The notes under the pieces were generated by a model that did not search any database, was not told where the DNA came from, and was given only the letters and a program-made list of their open reading frames with translations. DNA of 64,000 bases from Paenibacillus sp. 1001270B_150601_E10 (GTDB lineage Bacteria > Bacillota > Bacilli > Paenibacillales > Paenibacillaceae), in assembly GCF_015558675.1 (NCBI RefSeq), contig NZ_JADMOL010000002.1, positions 77,635 to 141,634 of the forward strand. Reading direction: 5' to 3'. Below, one piece after another: positions 6,946 to 16,813 of the stretch. Position numbers and translations under genes: made by a program. Every line of letters begins with the position of its first letter. Positions within the stretch are counted from its first letter, which is position 1.

Positions 6946-9564
6946 ATGAGCAGATTCACCTATAAAGGGGAACGAGCAAAGGAGATCTCATTTCCTCTTG
7001 GCGGCATAGGATCAGGCAGTATCGGATTGTCAGGCTGTGGCCGCTTGATTGATTGGGAGATTTATAATCGGCCTAACAAGCAGAGCGATAATTATTTCAG
7101 CCACTTTGCGGTCAAAGCGGAGGCAGATGGCGAGCTTGTAGATGCTCGTGTGCTGCATGGCGATCTCCCTCCAAGCTACATGGGGAATATTCGATATCGG
7201 CATCATAGTGGGTATGGATTCGGTCCTAATCGCTCTACGCTTGCTGGGGTTCCTCATTTTGAAGACCTGACTTTTACAGGAGAGTTTCCGATCGCGAAGC
7301 TTGTGTTCAACGACCGGCAGTTTCCTGGAAAGGTACAAATGACAGCGTTTAATCCATTTATTCCATTAAACGATCAGGATTCCAGCATACCGGGTGCTTA
7401 TTTTGATATCGAACTAACGAATACTTCAGATCGTGCGCTTGACTATACGGTTGCTTTGACTGTGTCCAATCCGTTCATGGATCAACAGCGATATTGCAAA
7501 TATACATTTGAGCAAAATATTCATTGGATCAAGCAATCTTCCAGCCTGTACAAGAATGATGATCCGAAATTCGGTGATATTACAATCGCTACGGATGCCG
7601 ATGAAGCAAGCTATCAGGAGTATTGGTATCGCGGCGGCTGGTTTGACAATGTCGAAATGTTCTGGAATGATTTTGCGACAACGGGGAAGCTCAAGAGCCG
7701 ACATTATGAGAGTGCCCAGGCAGAAGCAGCCTCTGAGCATACGGATCACAGCACGCTTGCCGCTCATGTGAAGCTGTCGCCTGGTGAGAAGCGTTCCGTT
7801 CGCTTTATCATAAGCTGGAGCTTTCCGAACTACACGAATTATTGGAACCCTGAGAAATGTGAGGGGAAAGAGGGAGCATGTGATTCCACCACAATTAACA
7901 CCTGGAAAAACTATTACGCTGCTTTATTTGCGGATTCTACCGCAAGCGCTGTTTACTCTCTTCAGCACTGGGATCGTTTATATGACGAGACGCTGAAGTT
8001 CAAAGAGGCCTTGTTTGCGTCAACCCTGCCTCCAGTTGTTCTTGAGGCTGTATCGGCGAATTTGTCTGTGCTTAAATCTCCGACCTGTGTCCGGCTAGCA
8101 GATGGTTCTTTCTATGGATGGGAAGGCTGCTTGGAGGACAGCGGCTCTTGTGAAGGCTCCTGTACGCATGTGTGGAACTACGCTTATGCTTTGCCGTTCT
8201 TATTCCCTAAGCTGGAACGATCCATGCGTGATCTGGATTATCGCTATAACCAGCGCGAGGATGGGCGCATGCAGTTTCGATTGACGCTTCCTCTTGGCAG
8301 AATGGCTTACAATCATCGAGCTTGTGCAGACGGTCAATTCGGCGGAGTGATGAAAACGTATCGCGATTGGAAGATATGCGGGGATACTGAATGGTTGAAG
8401 ACCCTATGGCCAGAGGTCAAAAAATCAATTGAATATGCTTGGGCAGCAACAAATGAGGATCAATGGGATGTGGATCAGGACGGTGTGCTGGAAGGCCGTC
8501 AGCATCATACCTTGGATATGGAGCTGTTTGGACCGAACGCATGGCTGAACGGGTTCTATCTCGGCGCCTTAAAGGCAGGAGCTGAAATGGCGCTAGCACT
8601 TGGCGAACCTGCTACGGCGCAAGAATACCTTAATCTATTCACTAAAGGAAAGGCTTGGACCAATCAGTACTTATTCAATGGCTCCTACTATCAGCAGATG
8701 ATTAATGTGAAGGATAAAGCTGTACTGGAAGTATTCGATGATGAGGCGTCAGCCGCATACTGGAATGAAGAAAAGCAAGAAATCAAATATCAGGTGGCGG
8801 ATGGCTGCGGAATTGATCAAGTCGTGGCCCAGTGGCACGCCAATTTGATGGGTCTAGGTGAAATCTTTGATCCTGTGCAGACGAAGAGCGCTCTTGCGTC
8901 GATCTATAAATATAACTTTAAGAAAAGCATAAGAGAAGTGTTCAACCCTTGCCGCATCTACAGTCTGAACGATGAGGCAGGTCTTATGATCTGCACGTGG
9001 CCAGAAGGCACAAGGAAGCCAGCCGTTCCGCTTACTTACGCGCAGGAGACGATGACTGGCTTCGAGTATCAGGCGGCCATTCATATGATCCAAGAGGGAC
9101 TTGTGTCAGAAGGGTTTGAGATCGTTGAGGCGATTCGCGATCGATTCGACGGCTATAAGCGGAACCCTTGGAATGAATTCGAGTGCGGGAGCCATTATGC
9201 CCGCTCCTTGGCCAGCTATGCGCTGCTGCCTGCTATTAGCGGCTTTGAATACAATATGGTAGAGGGCATGATCGGATTTGATCCGGTAGGTTCGGCGGAT
9301 GAATTTCAGACCTTTTGGTCGCTGGATGCAGGGTGGGGGACATTCACAAGAACGGCGGATCAAGTGATGCTCCATGTGCTGTACGGCACGCTCTCGCTTC
9401 ATGCTTGGAGACTGCCGTTTTTAAGTGAGCGATCGATCACATCGGTCAAATCAGAGCAGCAGCAGCTTCATTATGCGTACATGGAAGGCGCTATCCTGTT
9501 CGATCAGCCCATCCAAGTAGGTGCGGGAACAAGGCTTATGATTGAAATTGCTGCAGGTGAATAA
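6946..9564 (+). CDS. GH116-like (GBA2/DUF608-type) glycoside hydrolase
   Basis: 872 aa with no signal peptide, so probably cytoplasmic. The N-terminal beta domain (about 10-310) begins with FPLGGIGSGSIG, typical of the GBA2 N-terminal domain. The (alpha/alpha)6 catalytic domain follows (about 350-840), with FYGWEGC, CTHVWNYAYALPFLFP, RADGQFGG-like and HHTLDMELFGPNAWL segments. By analogy with TxGH116, Glu393 (WEGC) and Asp524 (HTLD) are the best guesses for nucleophile and acid/base, unconfirmed. Family substrates are beta-glucosides, xylosides or GlcNAc-containing glycosides. It is divergent from LacI and next to a sugar ABC importer, which fits intracellular cleavage of an imported glycoside. 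A ribosome binding site (AAGGAG) lies before the ATG. Confidence 0.8.
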   Translation: MSRFTYKGERAKEISFPLGGIGSGSIGLSGCGRLIDWEIYNRPNKQSDNYFSHFAVKAEADGELVDARVLHGDLPPSYMGNIRYRHHSGYGFGPNRSTLAGVPHFEDLTFTGEFPIAKLVFNDRQFPGKVQMTAFNPFIPLNDQDSSIPGAYFDIELTNTSDRALDYTVALTVSNPFMDQQRYCKYTFEQNIHWIKQSSSLYKNDDPKFGDITIATDADEASYQEYWYRGGWFDNVEMFWNDFATTGKLKSRHYESAQAEAASEHTDHSTLAAHVKLSPGEKRSVRFIISWSFPNYTNYWNPEKCEGKEGACDSTTINTWKNYYAALFADSTASAVYSLQHWDRLYDETLKFKEALFASTLPPVVLEAVSANLSVLKSPTCVRLADGSFYGWEGCLEDSGSCEGSCTHVWNYAYALPFLFPKLERSMRDLDYRYNQREDGRMQFRLTLPLGRMAYNHRACADGQFGGVMKTYRDWKICGDTEWLKTLWPEVKKSIEYAWAATNEDQWDVDQDGVLEGRQHHTLDMELFGPNAWLNGFYLGALKAGAEMALALGEPATAQEYLNLFTKGKAWTNQYLFNGSYYQQMINVKDKAVLEVFDDEASAAYWNEEKQEIKYQVADGCGIDQVVAQWHANLMGLGEIFDPVQTKSALASIYKYNFKKSIREVFNPCRIYSLNDEAGLMICTWPEGTRKPAVPLTYAQETMTGFEYQAAIHMIQEGLVSEGFEIVEAIRDRFDGYKRNPWNEFECGSHYARSLASYALLPAISGFEYNMVEGMIGFDPVGSADEFQTFWSLDAGWGTFTRTADQVMLHVLYGTLSLHAWRLPFLSERSITSVKSEQQQLHYAYMEGAILFDQPIQVGAGTRLMIEIAAGE

Positions 9565-9613
9565 ATGGAAGCAACCTCATTTAAGACATCAAAACAATAA
9601 AATCAAAATAAAA

Positions 9614-9663
9614 GAAGCCTTCAAGCCATAATGTTGCGTGAGCTTGAGGGCCTCTTGTTTTTT
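9614..9663. terminator. Terminator between convergent GH116 and solute-binding genes
   Basis: AAGCCTTCAAGC ... GCTTGAGGGCCTC hairpin followed by TTGTTTTTT. It is placed between two convergent genes. Confidence 0.65.
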
Positions 9664-9682
9664 ACATATTCATCTAAGCCTC

Positions 9683-11026
9683 TTATTCGTTCAAGTAAGT
9701 CGTAACCCGGTTCTGAATGAGATGAACCACTTCCTCGATTGCTTTCTGACCGGCAAAGTAGGCTTGGGTTTCTTCCAGAACAATATTGAGCACCTTATTA
9801 TCGCTATCTTTATTGGTATTGGCCTTTTCTATCAGTGGACGCAACTGCTCCAATTCCTTACTCTTCGAAGTTGATGAATCATCGTTAGCGTCAGAAAGAA
9901 TCGATCCATTTTTCACTTGATCAATAAGCTCATCGAATTGCTTGTTGTAAATGGCTTTGCGAATCGGCAGCCCTCGCAAATCGGGTGATTGCTGCATCTC
10001 GTCAGATAGCAGATATTTGAGAAATTCCCATGCCTCTTGCTTAACTGGAGAGTTGTTGTTCAGTCCATATGAAGCAGCACTAAAGGCAATTTGGTTATGC
10101 TTTTTATCCATGGACGGTGTCATCAGCGTTTTGTTGTTAGAGAAGTTGGTATAATAGCTCATTTTCATGATCGACATATTATTAAATATCGCATGCTCAT
10201 AATCGACGGTTTCCTCCGTCAGTGTACCATTTCTATACATGCTTTGAACTTGTTCAATCAGCTGCTTGAAAAGAGGTGAATCGAAATGAGCTTTTTTGCC
10301 AGTAGCATCGACGAGTTGAACATAGTTTTCACGCACTTGATCGTACAGATAAAATTCAGGTTTGTTGTTCCCGCCCGCATAGTAATCAGGTCCAAGCTTC
10401 TCTTTGACTTGCTGCGTAATTCGGTCGAGGTCTTCCCATGTCCAAGGCTCGCTTACCGTTGCTCCAGCCTGGTTCAAAATCTCTTGGTTGGCTTGCGTTG
10501 TGCTTATCGCGACACCGATCGGAAGGGAATATAGGCCATCCCTGATCTCCATGGCATCCCATATATTTTGAAAGAATTGCTCTTTGTCAAAATCAGGATC
10601 CTCGCTCATCATATCATAAAAATTGACGAGCAGCTGCTTGGCTGCATATTGTTCAACCGGAAGACTACCCATCGTTAGGATGTCAGGGCCTTTTCCAGAC
10701 ATCATCTCCGTGTTCACGGTACTCACATACTTTTCAAATTCTTCTTGAGTCATTCCAATGCCCATTTGGTTTTCACCAAGCTCCTGGGTTTCGCGATAGG
10801 ACTTGATGACAATATCCACATCGGGGTGCTTTTCTTCAAAGGCGTGCTCCGCATATTCTAGAAATCGATTCGATTCCGTGACTGAGATGACGACCGTTTT
10901 TTTTTCGTCTTCATTTTTTTGGGCTTGATCTTCGGTTCCTGGTGCACCGCATGCTGCAAGGAGCATAGGGATGATGAACAGGATAACCATGCTTTTTTTA
11001 TAAACGCTTGAATGACTTAATTTCAT
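9683..11026 (-). CDS. ABC transporter extracellular solute-binding lipoprotein
   Basis: The start is at 11026 (MKLSHSSVYKK), after GAGGAG; a start seven codons earlier overlaps that site. The lipobox LLAACG comes after a 25-residue signal. The mature protein of about 420 aa has the family 1 solute-binding fold, with a GKGPDILTM segment and PWTWEDLDRI. It is last in a minus-strand operon of two permeases and an HlyD-like adaptor. No ATPase gene is nearby, as is usual for carbohydrate importers sharing an MsmK/MsmX-type ATPase. The substrate is probably a glycoside or oligosaccharide, inferred from GH116. Confidence 0.85.
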   Translation of the reverse strand: MKLSHSSVYKKSMVILFIIPMLLAACGAPGTEDQAQKNEDEKKTVVISVTESNRFLEYAEHAFEEKHPDVDIVIKSYRETQELGENQMGIGMTQEEFEKYVSTVNTEMMSGKGPDILTMGSLPVEQYAAKQLLVNFYDMMSEDPDFDKEQFFQNIWDAMEIRDGLYSLPIGVAISTTQANQEILNQAGATVSEPWTWEDLDRITQQVKEKLGPDYYAGGNNKPEFYLYDQVRENYVQLVDATGKKAHFDSPLFKQLIEQVQSMYRNGTLTEETVDYEHAIFNNMSIMKMSYYTNFSNNKTLMTPSMDKKHNQIAFSAASYGLNNNSPVKQEAWEFLKYLLSDEMQQSPDLRGLPIRKAIYNKQFDELIDQVKNGSILSDANDDSSTSKSKELEQLRPLIEKANTNKDSDNKVLNIVLEETQAYFAGQKAIEEVVHLIQNRVTTYLNE

Positions 11027-11061
11027 TCTTGAAATTCTCCTCTCCATGTCATAATTGAAGG

Positions 11062-12243
11062 TTACAGGCGAACCCGGTCCCCTGCTTGAAGCGGCTCTGA
11101 TGATTCTGTGATAATCTCATCTTTTATTGTCAGTCCACTGACCAGCGACTGTTCTCCGGAAGAAGCAATCACTTTGACGTAAACTTTCTTAACCGTATAG
11201 TCATTGCCGAATGCGCCAAGCTGTTCTTCAACGACGAGGACATATTTCCCGTCCTTATCCTGCTTGATCCATTCATTTGGAAGCACATGACCTTTCCCTT
11301 TAGGACTGCGCAAAATGTCGATTTCTGCCTTCATTCCTGGCAACAGCTTCATGTCCTTTGGTCCTTCAGTGATCGTTATCGTGACCTGGAACATGGAAGA
11401 GTCAGGAGTCGCGCTGCCTTCTGGCTTTTCTTTTTCTCCCGCGACATTCTTACCGACACCAGCAGCACCGAAGCTGCTCGCCGTACGCTCGGCTCCCAAC
11501 GCGATCGACTCAATATTTCCCTTGACGCGAGCGGATTTTTTACCTTCAACGAGCTCTACTTCTACCGTCTCTTTTTCTTCTAACCATTTTGCTTGTTCTT
11601 CCGTTAAGGAAAAGGTAAATTGATAGCCTTCCGCTTGTTTGACAAGGGTTAGAATCGATTGCCCTGAAGATGGGGCATCGTTCTTGCTTGCCTTGACTTC
11701 GGTGATGATTCCGTCATAAGGGGCTTTGCTGTATCTTTTTTTCTCTATATCTTGAAGCAAAGCTTGAAGCTTGCGCTGGTCGATGCCAAGATCAATCTCA
11801 TATGATTCGAGACCCCGCTTGGCCTCTTGTATTTTTTGTTCGTCACCTTCTACTTTTGCAGCAATATAATCGCTTTTAAGCTTGTCCCCATTCAGTTTTT
11901 TGAGCTTGATTCCCGCCTCTATGTCCATCTTTCCGCGTTCAAGCTCAGATGTGTCGTATACAACGAGAATGTCGCTTTTGGAGACAGCGTCTCCTTCCTT
12001 CACCCGAATATCGAGGATAGGCAAGCCGTTTGAATTGGTCGCATCATACTGCTCAAGCGCCTTCAGTTGTCCTTCTCCTTCAATTTTCGTTTGCAGCTTG
12101 TCTGCGGATGCTTTTCCAGTAATGGCTTTTGGAAGCATTAGATTCTGAAGCGTGCCGCTAAGCAGGGTTAGCAAGACCATCGCAATACCAAATAGGATCA
12201 GAAGCCATCTCCACAACTTGCTGATCTTAGGATTTTGTTCCAT
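11062..12243 (-). CDS. HlyD/RND-type membrane fusion (adaptor) protein
   Basis: 393 aa. One N-terminal membrane segment (about 12-35) is followed by a biotinyl-lipoyl-like half motif, a helical coiled-coil hairpin (about 105-165), the second lipoyl half (KAPYDGIITEV) and beta-barrel domains to the end. This is the architecture of periplasmic adaptor subunits, here in a monoderm and so outside the membrane. It lies between the importer's MalG-like permease and its solute-binding protein (45 bases from the first, 35 from the second), so it is part of the same operon. Adaptors usually serve exporters, and its partner here is unclear. AAGGAGG lies before the ATG. Confidence 0.75.
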   Translation of the reverse strand: MEQNPKISKLWRWLLILFGIAMVLLTLLSGTLQNLMLPKAITGKASADKLQTKIEGEGQLKALEQYDATNSNGLPILDIRVKEGDAVSKSDILVVYDTSELERGKMDIEAGIKLKKLNGDKLKSDYIAAKVEGDEQKIQEAKRGLESYEIDLGIDQRKLQALLQDIEKKRYSKAPYDGIITEVKASKNDAPSSGQSILTLVKQAEGYQFTFSLTEEQAKWLEEKETVEVELVEGKKSARVKGNIESIALGAERTASSFGAAGVGKNVAGEKEKPEGSATPDSSMFQVTITITEGPKDMKLLPGMKAEIDILRSPKGKGHVLPNEWIKQDKDGKYVLVVEEQLGAFGNDYTVKKVYVKVIASSGEQSLVSGLTIKDEIITESSEPLQAGDRVRL

Positions 12244-12288
12244 GCGGGTTCCTCCTTTCTCTACAATCCTGCGTTTTTCCTTATCCAG

Positions 12289-13179
12289 TTACCCTTTTAT
12301 CCCAGATTGCTGCACGCCTTCAATGAAGTAGGGCTCAGCATTCAAAAAGAGAAGCACCATTGGAGCCATATACACCATCGAGGCTGCGAAGGCAATTTTG
12401 AGACTGTCTCCGCGGAGTCTTGAGAGATATACGGATAAAGGCTGCTGCATCGCATCTTGCAAGAAGATGAGCGGCTGCTCGACCATATTCCAGTAATCCA
12501 CGAACAAGAGCAGGATTAAAGCGATAATCGCAGGGCGTATCATTGGCAATAGAATGGATAGAAAGATTCTGAAATGCCCGGCACCGTCAATTTTGCCTGC
12601 TTCGATATAGGCATAAGGAATATTCATAAAGAATTGCCGCAGTAAAAAGACACCGAATGCGCCAAAGATTCCAGGTCCGATAATAGACAGCGGCGTATTA
12701 ATCAAGCCGAGCCAATCCGCGACAATGTAATTTGGCACTAATGTGACTTGGAACGGCATTAGCATCGTGATCAGGTATGCATAGAACAGCGCTTCTCTCC
12801 CTCGAAACCTTAGCTTCGTTAACGCATAGGCGGCAAGGCTGGCTACAATCGTCTGTCCGACGATGATTGGAACGACGAGCAGGACAGAGTTCCAGAACAT
12901 GCGCAGGAAGTGAACGTTGTCGATTAAGATGTGCTTGTACTGCTCGAAGGATATCCAATCCGGAATGAGTTTCAAGTTAATGAAGCCTGTGGCTCCGGAC
13001 TGCCCAAGTGCTGCGTAATTGCGCTGGATTTCATCCCCAGTCATGATAGAGTTGACTGCGGTAAGCACAATGGGGAGCAGAAAGATGCATGCAGGAATTA
13101 ACAGTACGAGTGTAAGCAGGCCCCGAGTAAAGGACTTCTTGGATGCTTCGCTGGTTTGGATTCCGGCTGCTCTTATCAT
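12289..13179 (-). CDS. Carbohydrate ABC transporter permease, MalG type
   Basis: 296 aa with six predicted membrane segments. The conserved EAA loop reads YIEAGKIDGAGHFRIFLSI, the site that docks the ATPase. It follows the MalF-like permease by 31 bases on the minus strand. GGAGG precedes the start. It forms the membrane channel with the neighbouring permease. Confidence 0.88.
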   Translation of the reverse strand: MIRAAGIQTSEASKKSFTRGLLTLVLLIPACIFLLPIVLTAVNSIMTGDEIQRNYAALGQSGATGFINLKLIPDWISFEQYKHILIDNVHFLRMFWNSVLLVVPIIVGQTIVASLAAYALTKLRFRGREALFYAYLITMLMPFQVTLVPNYIVADWLGLINTPLSIIGPGIFGAFGVFLLRQFFMNIPYAYIEAGKIDGAGHFRIFLSILLPMIRPAIIALILLLFVDYWNMVEQPLIFLQDAMQQPLSVYLSRLRGDSLKIAFAASMVYMAPMVLLFLNAEPYFIEGVQQSGIKG

Positions 13180-13210
13180 GGGTGTTCCTCCTTTCTATTG
13201 GCTTAACCTA

Positions 13211-14080
13211 TTAGTTCATAAAGCTGCGGAACCATCGTTCTGCACGGAACAATAATGTCACTACCAGCCATATGGCTAACACCATTAATACAGCCGCAGC
13301 GGTCAGCTTCTGGATGTCTATGGATGCAAACATATTGTTCATATAATGCTGAAGCTGGTAAATGCTATCATGCGGATAATCTCCCGCCAGCAGGTAGGTT
13401 TCCCGGAACACTTTGAATGATTGAACGATAGCCATGATGGCGACAAAGATCAGTGTCGGTGTCAAATAGATCATCGTAATCTTTAATTTCGTCCATGTTG
13501 TTCCTGCTTCAATATCCGCCACCTCGTAGAAGTCTTTAGGGATTTGCTGTAAGCCAGCGAGTATAAGGATGACGTTATAGCCAAGGTTCTTCCAGAGATA
13601 TAAGAACAGGACGATCCATCTGGCGTACTCTGATTTGAACCAATCGATTCGAGCCCAGCCGAACCACTCGAATAGATGATTCATGGCACCGTTCCATTCG
13701 AAGATGGATTGCCAGACTAAGACAATGGATGCCACAGGAACAACCAGTGGAAGGACATAGGAGGTTCGAAGGAATCTCCGTATGAATAGCTTGCTGTTAA
13801 GCGCCATGGCTACCCATAATGCACTCATCAGCATGATGGGTACACTGACGGATGTAAACCAAAAGGTGTTCCATGCCGCTTTTCGGAAAGATTGGCTTTG
13901 TATGAGTTGAATATAATTGTCTAACCCTACAAAGTGGGCTGCCTTTGAGCCGTCTTGGACAGCGTACACCATCCCCATGATGAAGGGGATGATATAAAAG
14001 AGCATGAACCCTATTAGGCTTGGGGCGAGAAAAATCAGCGCGATGACAGGATCGCGCCGAAGCTTAGGTTGCAATCTCAT
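13211..14080 (-). CDS. Carbohydrate ABC transporter permease, MalF type
   Basis: The start is at 14080 (MRLQPKLRRDP), after GGAGG; a 16-codon longer frame has no site. About 289 aa with six membrane segments (first at about 13-33). The EAA loop is YEVADIEAGTTWTKLKI. It is the first gene of the minus-strand operon permease-permease-adaptor-binding protein. The intergenic space to the divergent response regulator is about 130 bases and must hold both promoters. Confidence 0.88.
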   Translation of the reverse strand: MRLQPKLRRDPVIALIFLAPSLIGFMLFYIIPFIMGMVYAVQDGSKAAHFVGLDNYIQLIQSQSFRKAAWNTFWFTSVSVPIMLMSALWVAMALNSKLFIRRFLRTSYVLPLVVPVASIVLVWQSIFEWNGAMNHLFEWFGWARIDWFKSEYARWIVLFLYLWKNLGYNVILILAGLQQIPKDFYEVADIEAGTTWTKLKITMIYLTPTLIFVAIMAIVQSFKVFRETYLLAGDYPHDSIYQLQHYMNNMFASIDIQKLTAAAVLMVLAIWLVVTLLFRAERWFRSFMN

Positions 14081-14209
14081 GTTGGTTCCTCCATAATGGG
14101 GTGTGTATTTTTTGGACGGATAGATCACGCTTGTCTCGGCTTGCAGGAAACACTATATCTGCCTTGTGTGTCATCTAGGTGTCACATATATAGAAAGGAA
14201 GACGATGAG

Positions 14210-14887
14210 ATGGAGCAAAGGATAACGATCCTCATTGTTGATGATGAAGCGCTCATGAGGGAGCTCATTGCGGATTACTTAGTTGATGAAGGATACAATA
14301 TCCTGCAAGCGGAAAATGGGACGGAAGCTTTACGGATCATGAAAGAAACGTCTATTGATCTGGTTATACTTGACATTATGATGCCAGGAATGAACGGGTA
14401 TGAGGTGTGCTCGAGGCTGAGAGAGTTCTCCGATGCGCTGGTCATTATGCTGACAGCAAAGTCAGAAGAGGAGGATAAGCTTGCCGGCTATAAGTGCGGG
14501 GTGGACGATTACATTACAAAGCCTTTTAGTCCAAAAGTATTGGCGGCAAAAGTCGGGGCTCTGGCAGAACGATTCTGCCTGCTGGATATAAAGCCAGAAG
14601 AGGAAGAACCCGAGAGCTTTGACCTTGATGAACAGGCGCGAGAGCTTCGGATTCAGGGCAAGGTCATCCTTCTTTCTTCCAAGGAGTTCGAAATGTTAAG
14701 CCACTTTATGAGGCATCCGAATCAAGTGCTTACACGTGACAGCCTTTTGAACAGCATCTGGGGATTTGACTACTTCGGAGACGCGCGTGCCGTTGACACA
14801 AGCATTAAGCGGCTGCGCAGAAAGCTTGGGGTTGAAGCAAGGAGAATTGTTACGGTGAGAGGCAACGGGTACAAATATCAGCCATGA
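14210..14887 (+). CDS. OmpR-family response regulator
   Basis: 225 aa from ATG 14210, after AAGGAAG. The upstream in-frame extension overlaps the divergent operon's 5' region and has no site. The receiver domain (1-115) has the acidic pair Asp11/Asp12, phospho-acceptor Asp55 in LVILDIMMPG and Lys104. The C-terminal winged helix ends with a DTSIKRLRRKLG-type recognition region and VRGNGYKY. It overlaps the kinase gene by 4 bases (ATGA), so the pair is translationally coupled. Being divergent from the ABC importer operon, it likely controls that operon in response to sugar or surface stress. Confidence 0.9.
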   Translation: MEQRITILIVDDEALMRELIADYLVDEGYNILQAENGTEALRIMKETSIDLVILDIMMPGMNGYEVCSRLREFSDALVIMLTAKSEEEDKLAGYKCGVDDYITKPFSPKVLAAKVGALAERFCLLDIKPEEEEPESFDLDEQARELRIQGKVILLSSKEFEMLSHFMRHPNQVLTRDSLLNSIWGFDYFGDARAVDTSIKRLRRKLGVEARRIVTVRGNGYKYQP

Positions 14888-16671
14888 GAAAATGGAGCGC
14901 AAGACGATTAACAACGAAGGTATACTGGACGACCGCGATTGGTTTTTTGCTTTTTGTCACCTTGTTCATGGTGCTTCAGCTCTTCTTTTTCGAGTCTTAT
15001 TCGCTTAAGGTTCGTTCCTCGCAGCTGCGTGAGGATTTTCAGTCCTTGTATGACGAGATTCAGGCAGAACCTAGCCAATCCGACCAGATGAAGCGTGTGG
15101 TCGAGTTTGACGACGTGCATTATTCCTTGACCGGCATCGCTTACAAGAAAGGGGATCAGGTCGATGTCTACTTGGGAACAAGGCCTTTTCAGATGAATGT
15201 GAAGCGAGTTCCGATAGATGGCCCAACCTTATCGATTGATCTCATGACGACCGACCCTGGTGAGCATGCGGGCAAGCAGGAGAAGACAGCCCCTCTTATT
15301 CCAAAGAGGATTGAGCACAGGGTGCCGGAAGATTCACCTAAAGAAAATGTGCCACTGCGGGATATTCAATCGATAGATTGGTATAATGCTGACGCCCTTA
15401 GGCTAAACAATATGCTGCAATTCTATCTCGGTGACATGCTGCAGACCCCTCTTCATGGCGAGATCCGTACGGAACTTGTTCGTCAGGACAGACCAAGCCG
15501 TAGTAAAGAAGGGGAAGAGCGCATATGGACAGCTATCGCGCAGTTGGAACCAGACCAAGGATCGGAACGCTACTTGGTTGCGGTCTCTACGTTGGAGCCA
15601 GTCTCTGATGCGGCTAAGATGCTTGGAGGTTTTTATCAATATTTTTATGCAGCAGCTATTCTGCTGCTGTTGGGCTTTGCCTATTTGTTCAGCAAGATGA
15701 TCTCAAGTCCGCTTGTAAAGCTGAATCAAGCGGCCAAGCGCTTGGCCAAGCTTGATTTTTCCAAACGTACAGATATACAGCGCAAGGATGAGATAGGTGA
15801 ACTGGCAGGCACGCTGGATTACCTTGCGACAGAGCTTCGAGATACGATGGGGGAATTGCAGGAGGCGAATCATCAGCTTCAGCTGGATATTGAGAAGGAG
15901 AAGAAGCTGGAACGCCTGCGCAAGCGTTTCGTAGCAAGCGTATCCCATGAATTGAAGACTCCCGTAAGTCTCATCCAGGGGTACGCAGAGGCGCTGCTAG
16001 ATAATGTGGGACAAGGGGAGAAGCGAGAAAAGTACGCAACGGTCATTGTTAACGAGGCGGACCGCATGTCTCGCCTTGTTCATGATCTGCTGGATTTGTC
16101 ACAGCTGGAAAGTGGGAAATTTCGCTTGCAATGGCATGCTGTACCGCTTCGAAACGTTATTTTGCAAACGTTGAATACCCTATCCTCTCTATCAGATGGT
16201 CGAAAGCTTCAGCTGCATTGGGGGCTTGAAGGGGATGAGATACAGGTTCGCTCCGATTTGGGACGTCTTCAACAAATCTTTACGAATGTGCTTACGAACG
16301 CTATTCGTCACGCTGAAGGAAGCGGCAGCATTGTGGTGTCTGTGCGCTCGTCGGCGCGAATGCCTAATCCAAGCGGAGAGGGGGGCTCGTGGGTGGAAGT
16401 AACCGTATTTAACCCTGGGCATACCATTTCGGAGGAGCATCTTTCACATCTTTGGGATGCTTTTTATCGAACAGATGAATCAGGAAGCCGGCATGATGGC
16501 GGATATGGAATCGGCTTGTCGATTGTGAAAAATTTGCTTGAGAAGCATGGGAGCCAATATAGCATTCAGAATGCGCATGGAGGAGTCGAGGTCGTATTTG
16601 ACCTCCCCATCTGGACCGATACGGATGACAGAGAAGATGGGAAGTCCGTTATCCGCGAATGTAGTAGGTGA
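14884..16671 (+). CDS. Sensor histidine kinase
   Basis: 595 aa. TM1 (about 15-36), an extracellular sensor region of about 220 residues with no recognised domain, TM2 (about 258-278), HAMP, then HisKA with His355 in SVSHELKTP and a HATPase domain with the N box around Asn472 (NAIRH) and GYGIGLSIV after about 539. All catalytic boxes are present. It is coupled to the response regulator by a 4-base overlap. The large extracellular part suggests direct ligand or cell-surface sensing. Confidence 0.9.
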   Translation: MRKWSARRLTTKVYWTTAIGFLLFVTLFMVLQLFFFESYSLKVRSSQLREDFQSLYDEIQAEPSQSDQMKRVVEFDDVHYSLTGIAYKKGDQVDVYLGTRPFQMNVKRVPIDGPTLSIDLMTTDPGEHAGKQEKTAPLIPKRIEHRVPEDSPKENVPLRDIQSIDWYNADALRLNNMLQFYLGDMLQTPLHGEIRTELVRQDRPSRSKEGEERIWTAIAQLEPDQGSERYLVAVSTLEPVSDAAKMLGGFYQYFYAAAILLLLGFAYLFSKMISSPLVKLNQAAKRLAKLDFSKRTDIQRKDEIGELAGTLDYLATELRDTMGELQEANHQLQLDIEKEKKLERLRKRFVASVSHELKTPVSLIQGYAEALLDNVGQGEKREKYATVIVNEADRMSRLVHDLLDLSQLESGKFRLQWHAVPLRNVILQTLNTLSSLSDGRKLQLHWGLEGDEIQVRSDLGRLQQIFTNVLTNAIRHAEGSGSIVVSVRSSARMPNPSGEGGSWVEVTVFNPGHTISEEHLSHLWDAFYRTDESGSRHDGGYGIGLSIVKNLLEKHGSQYSIQNAHGGVEVVFDLPIWTDTDDREDGKSVIRECSR

Positions 16672-16703
16672 TCGCAGTTGAAGTGCAGGATTTGATGTAA
16701 GGG

Positions 16704-16743
16704 AAAGAGACTTGTCTCCTGAAGAGGCAAGTCTCTTTATATT
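16704..16743 (+). terminator. Terminator of the two-component operon
   Basis: AAAGAGACTTG / CAAGTCTCTTT, an 11-bp perfect stem with a T-rich end, 32 bases after the kinase stop. Confidence 0.8.
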
Positions 16744-16813
16744 TCTGTGGAGTAGCTGAGATTTATATGCGAAATGCATGCAAAAGGATAATGTCTAGCG
16801 GAGAGCGGCATTA

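Noticed and set aside
14069-14209. 47-codon N-terminal extension of the response regulator
   Set aside because: It overlaps the first codons and ribosome binding site of the divergent permease gene, has no site of its own, and the receiver domain starts at 14210.
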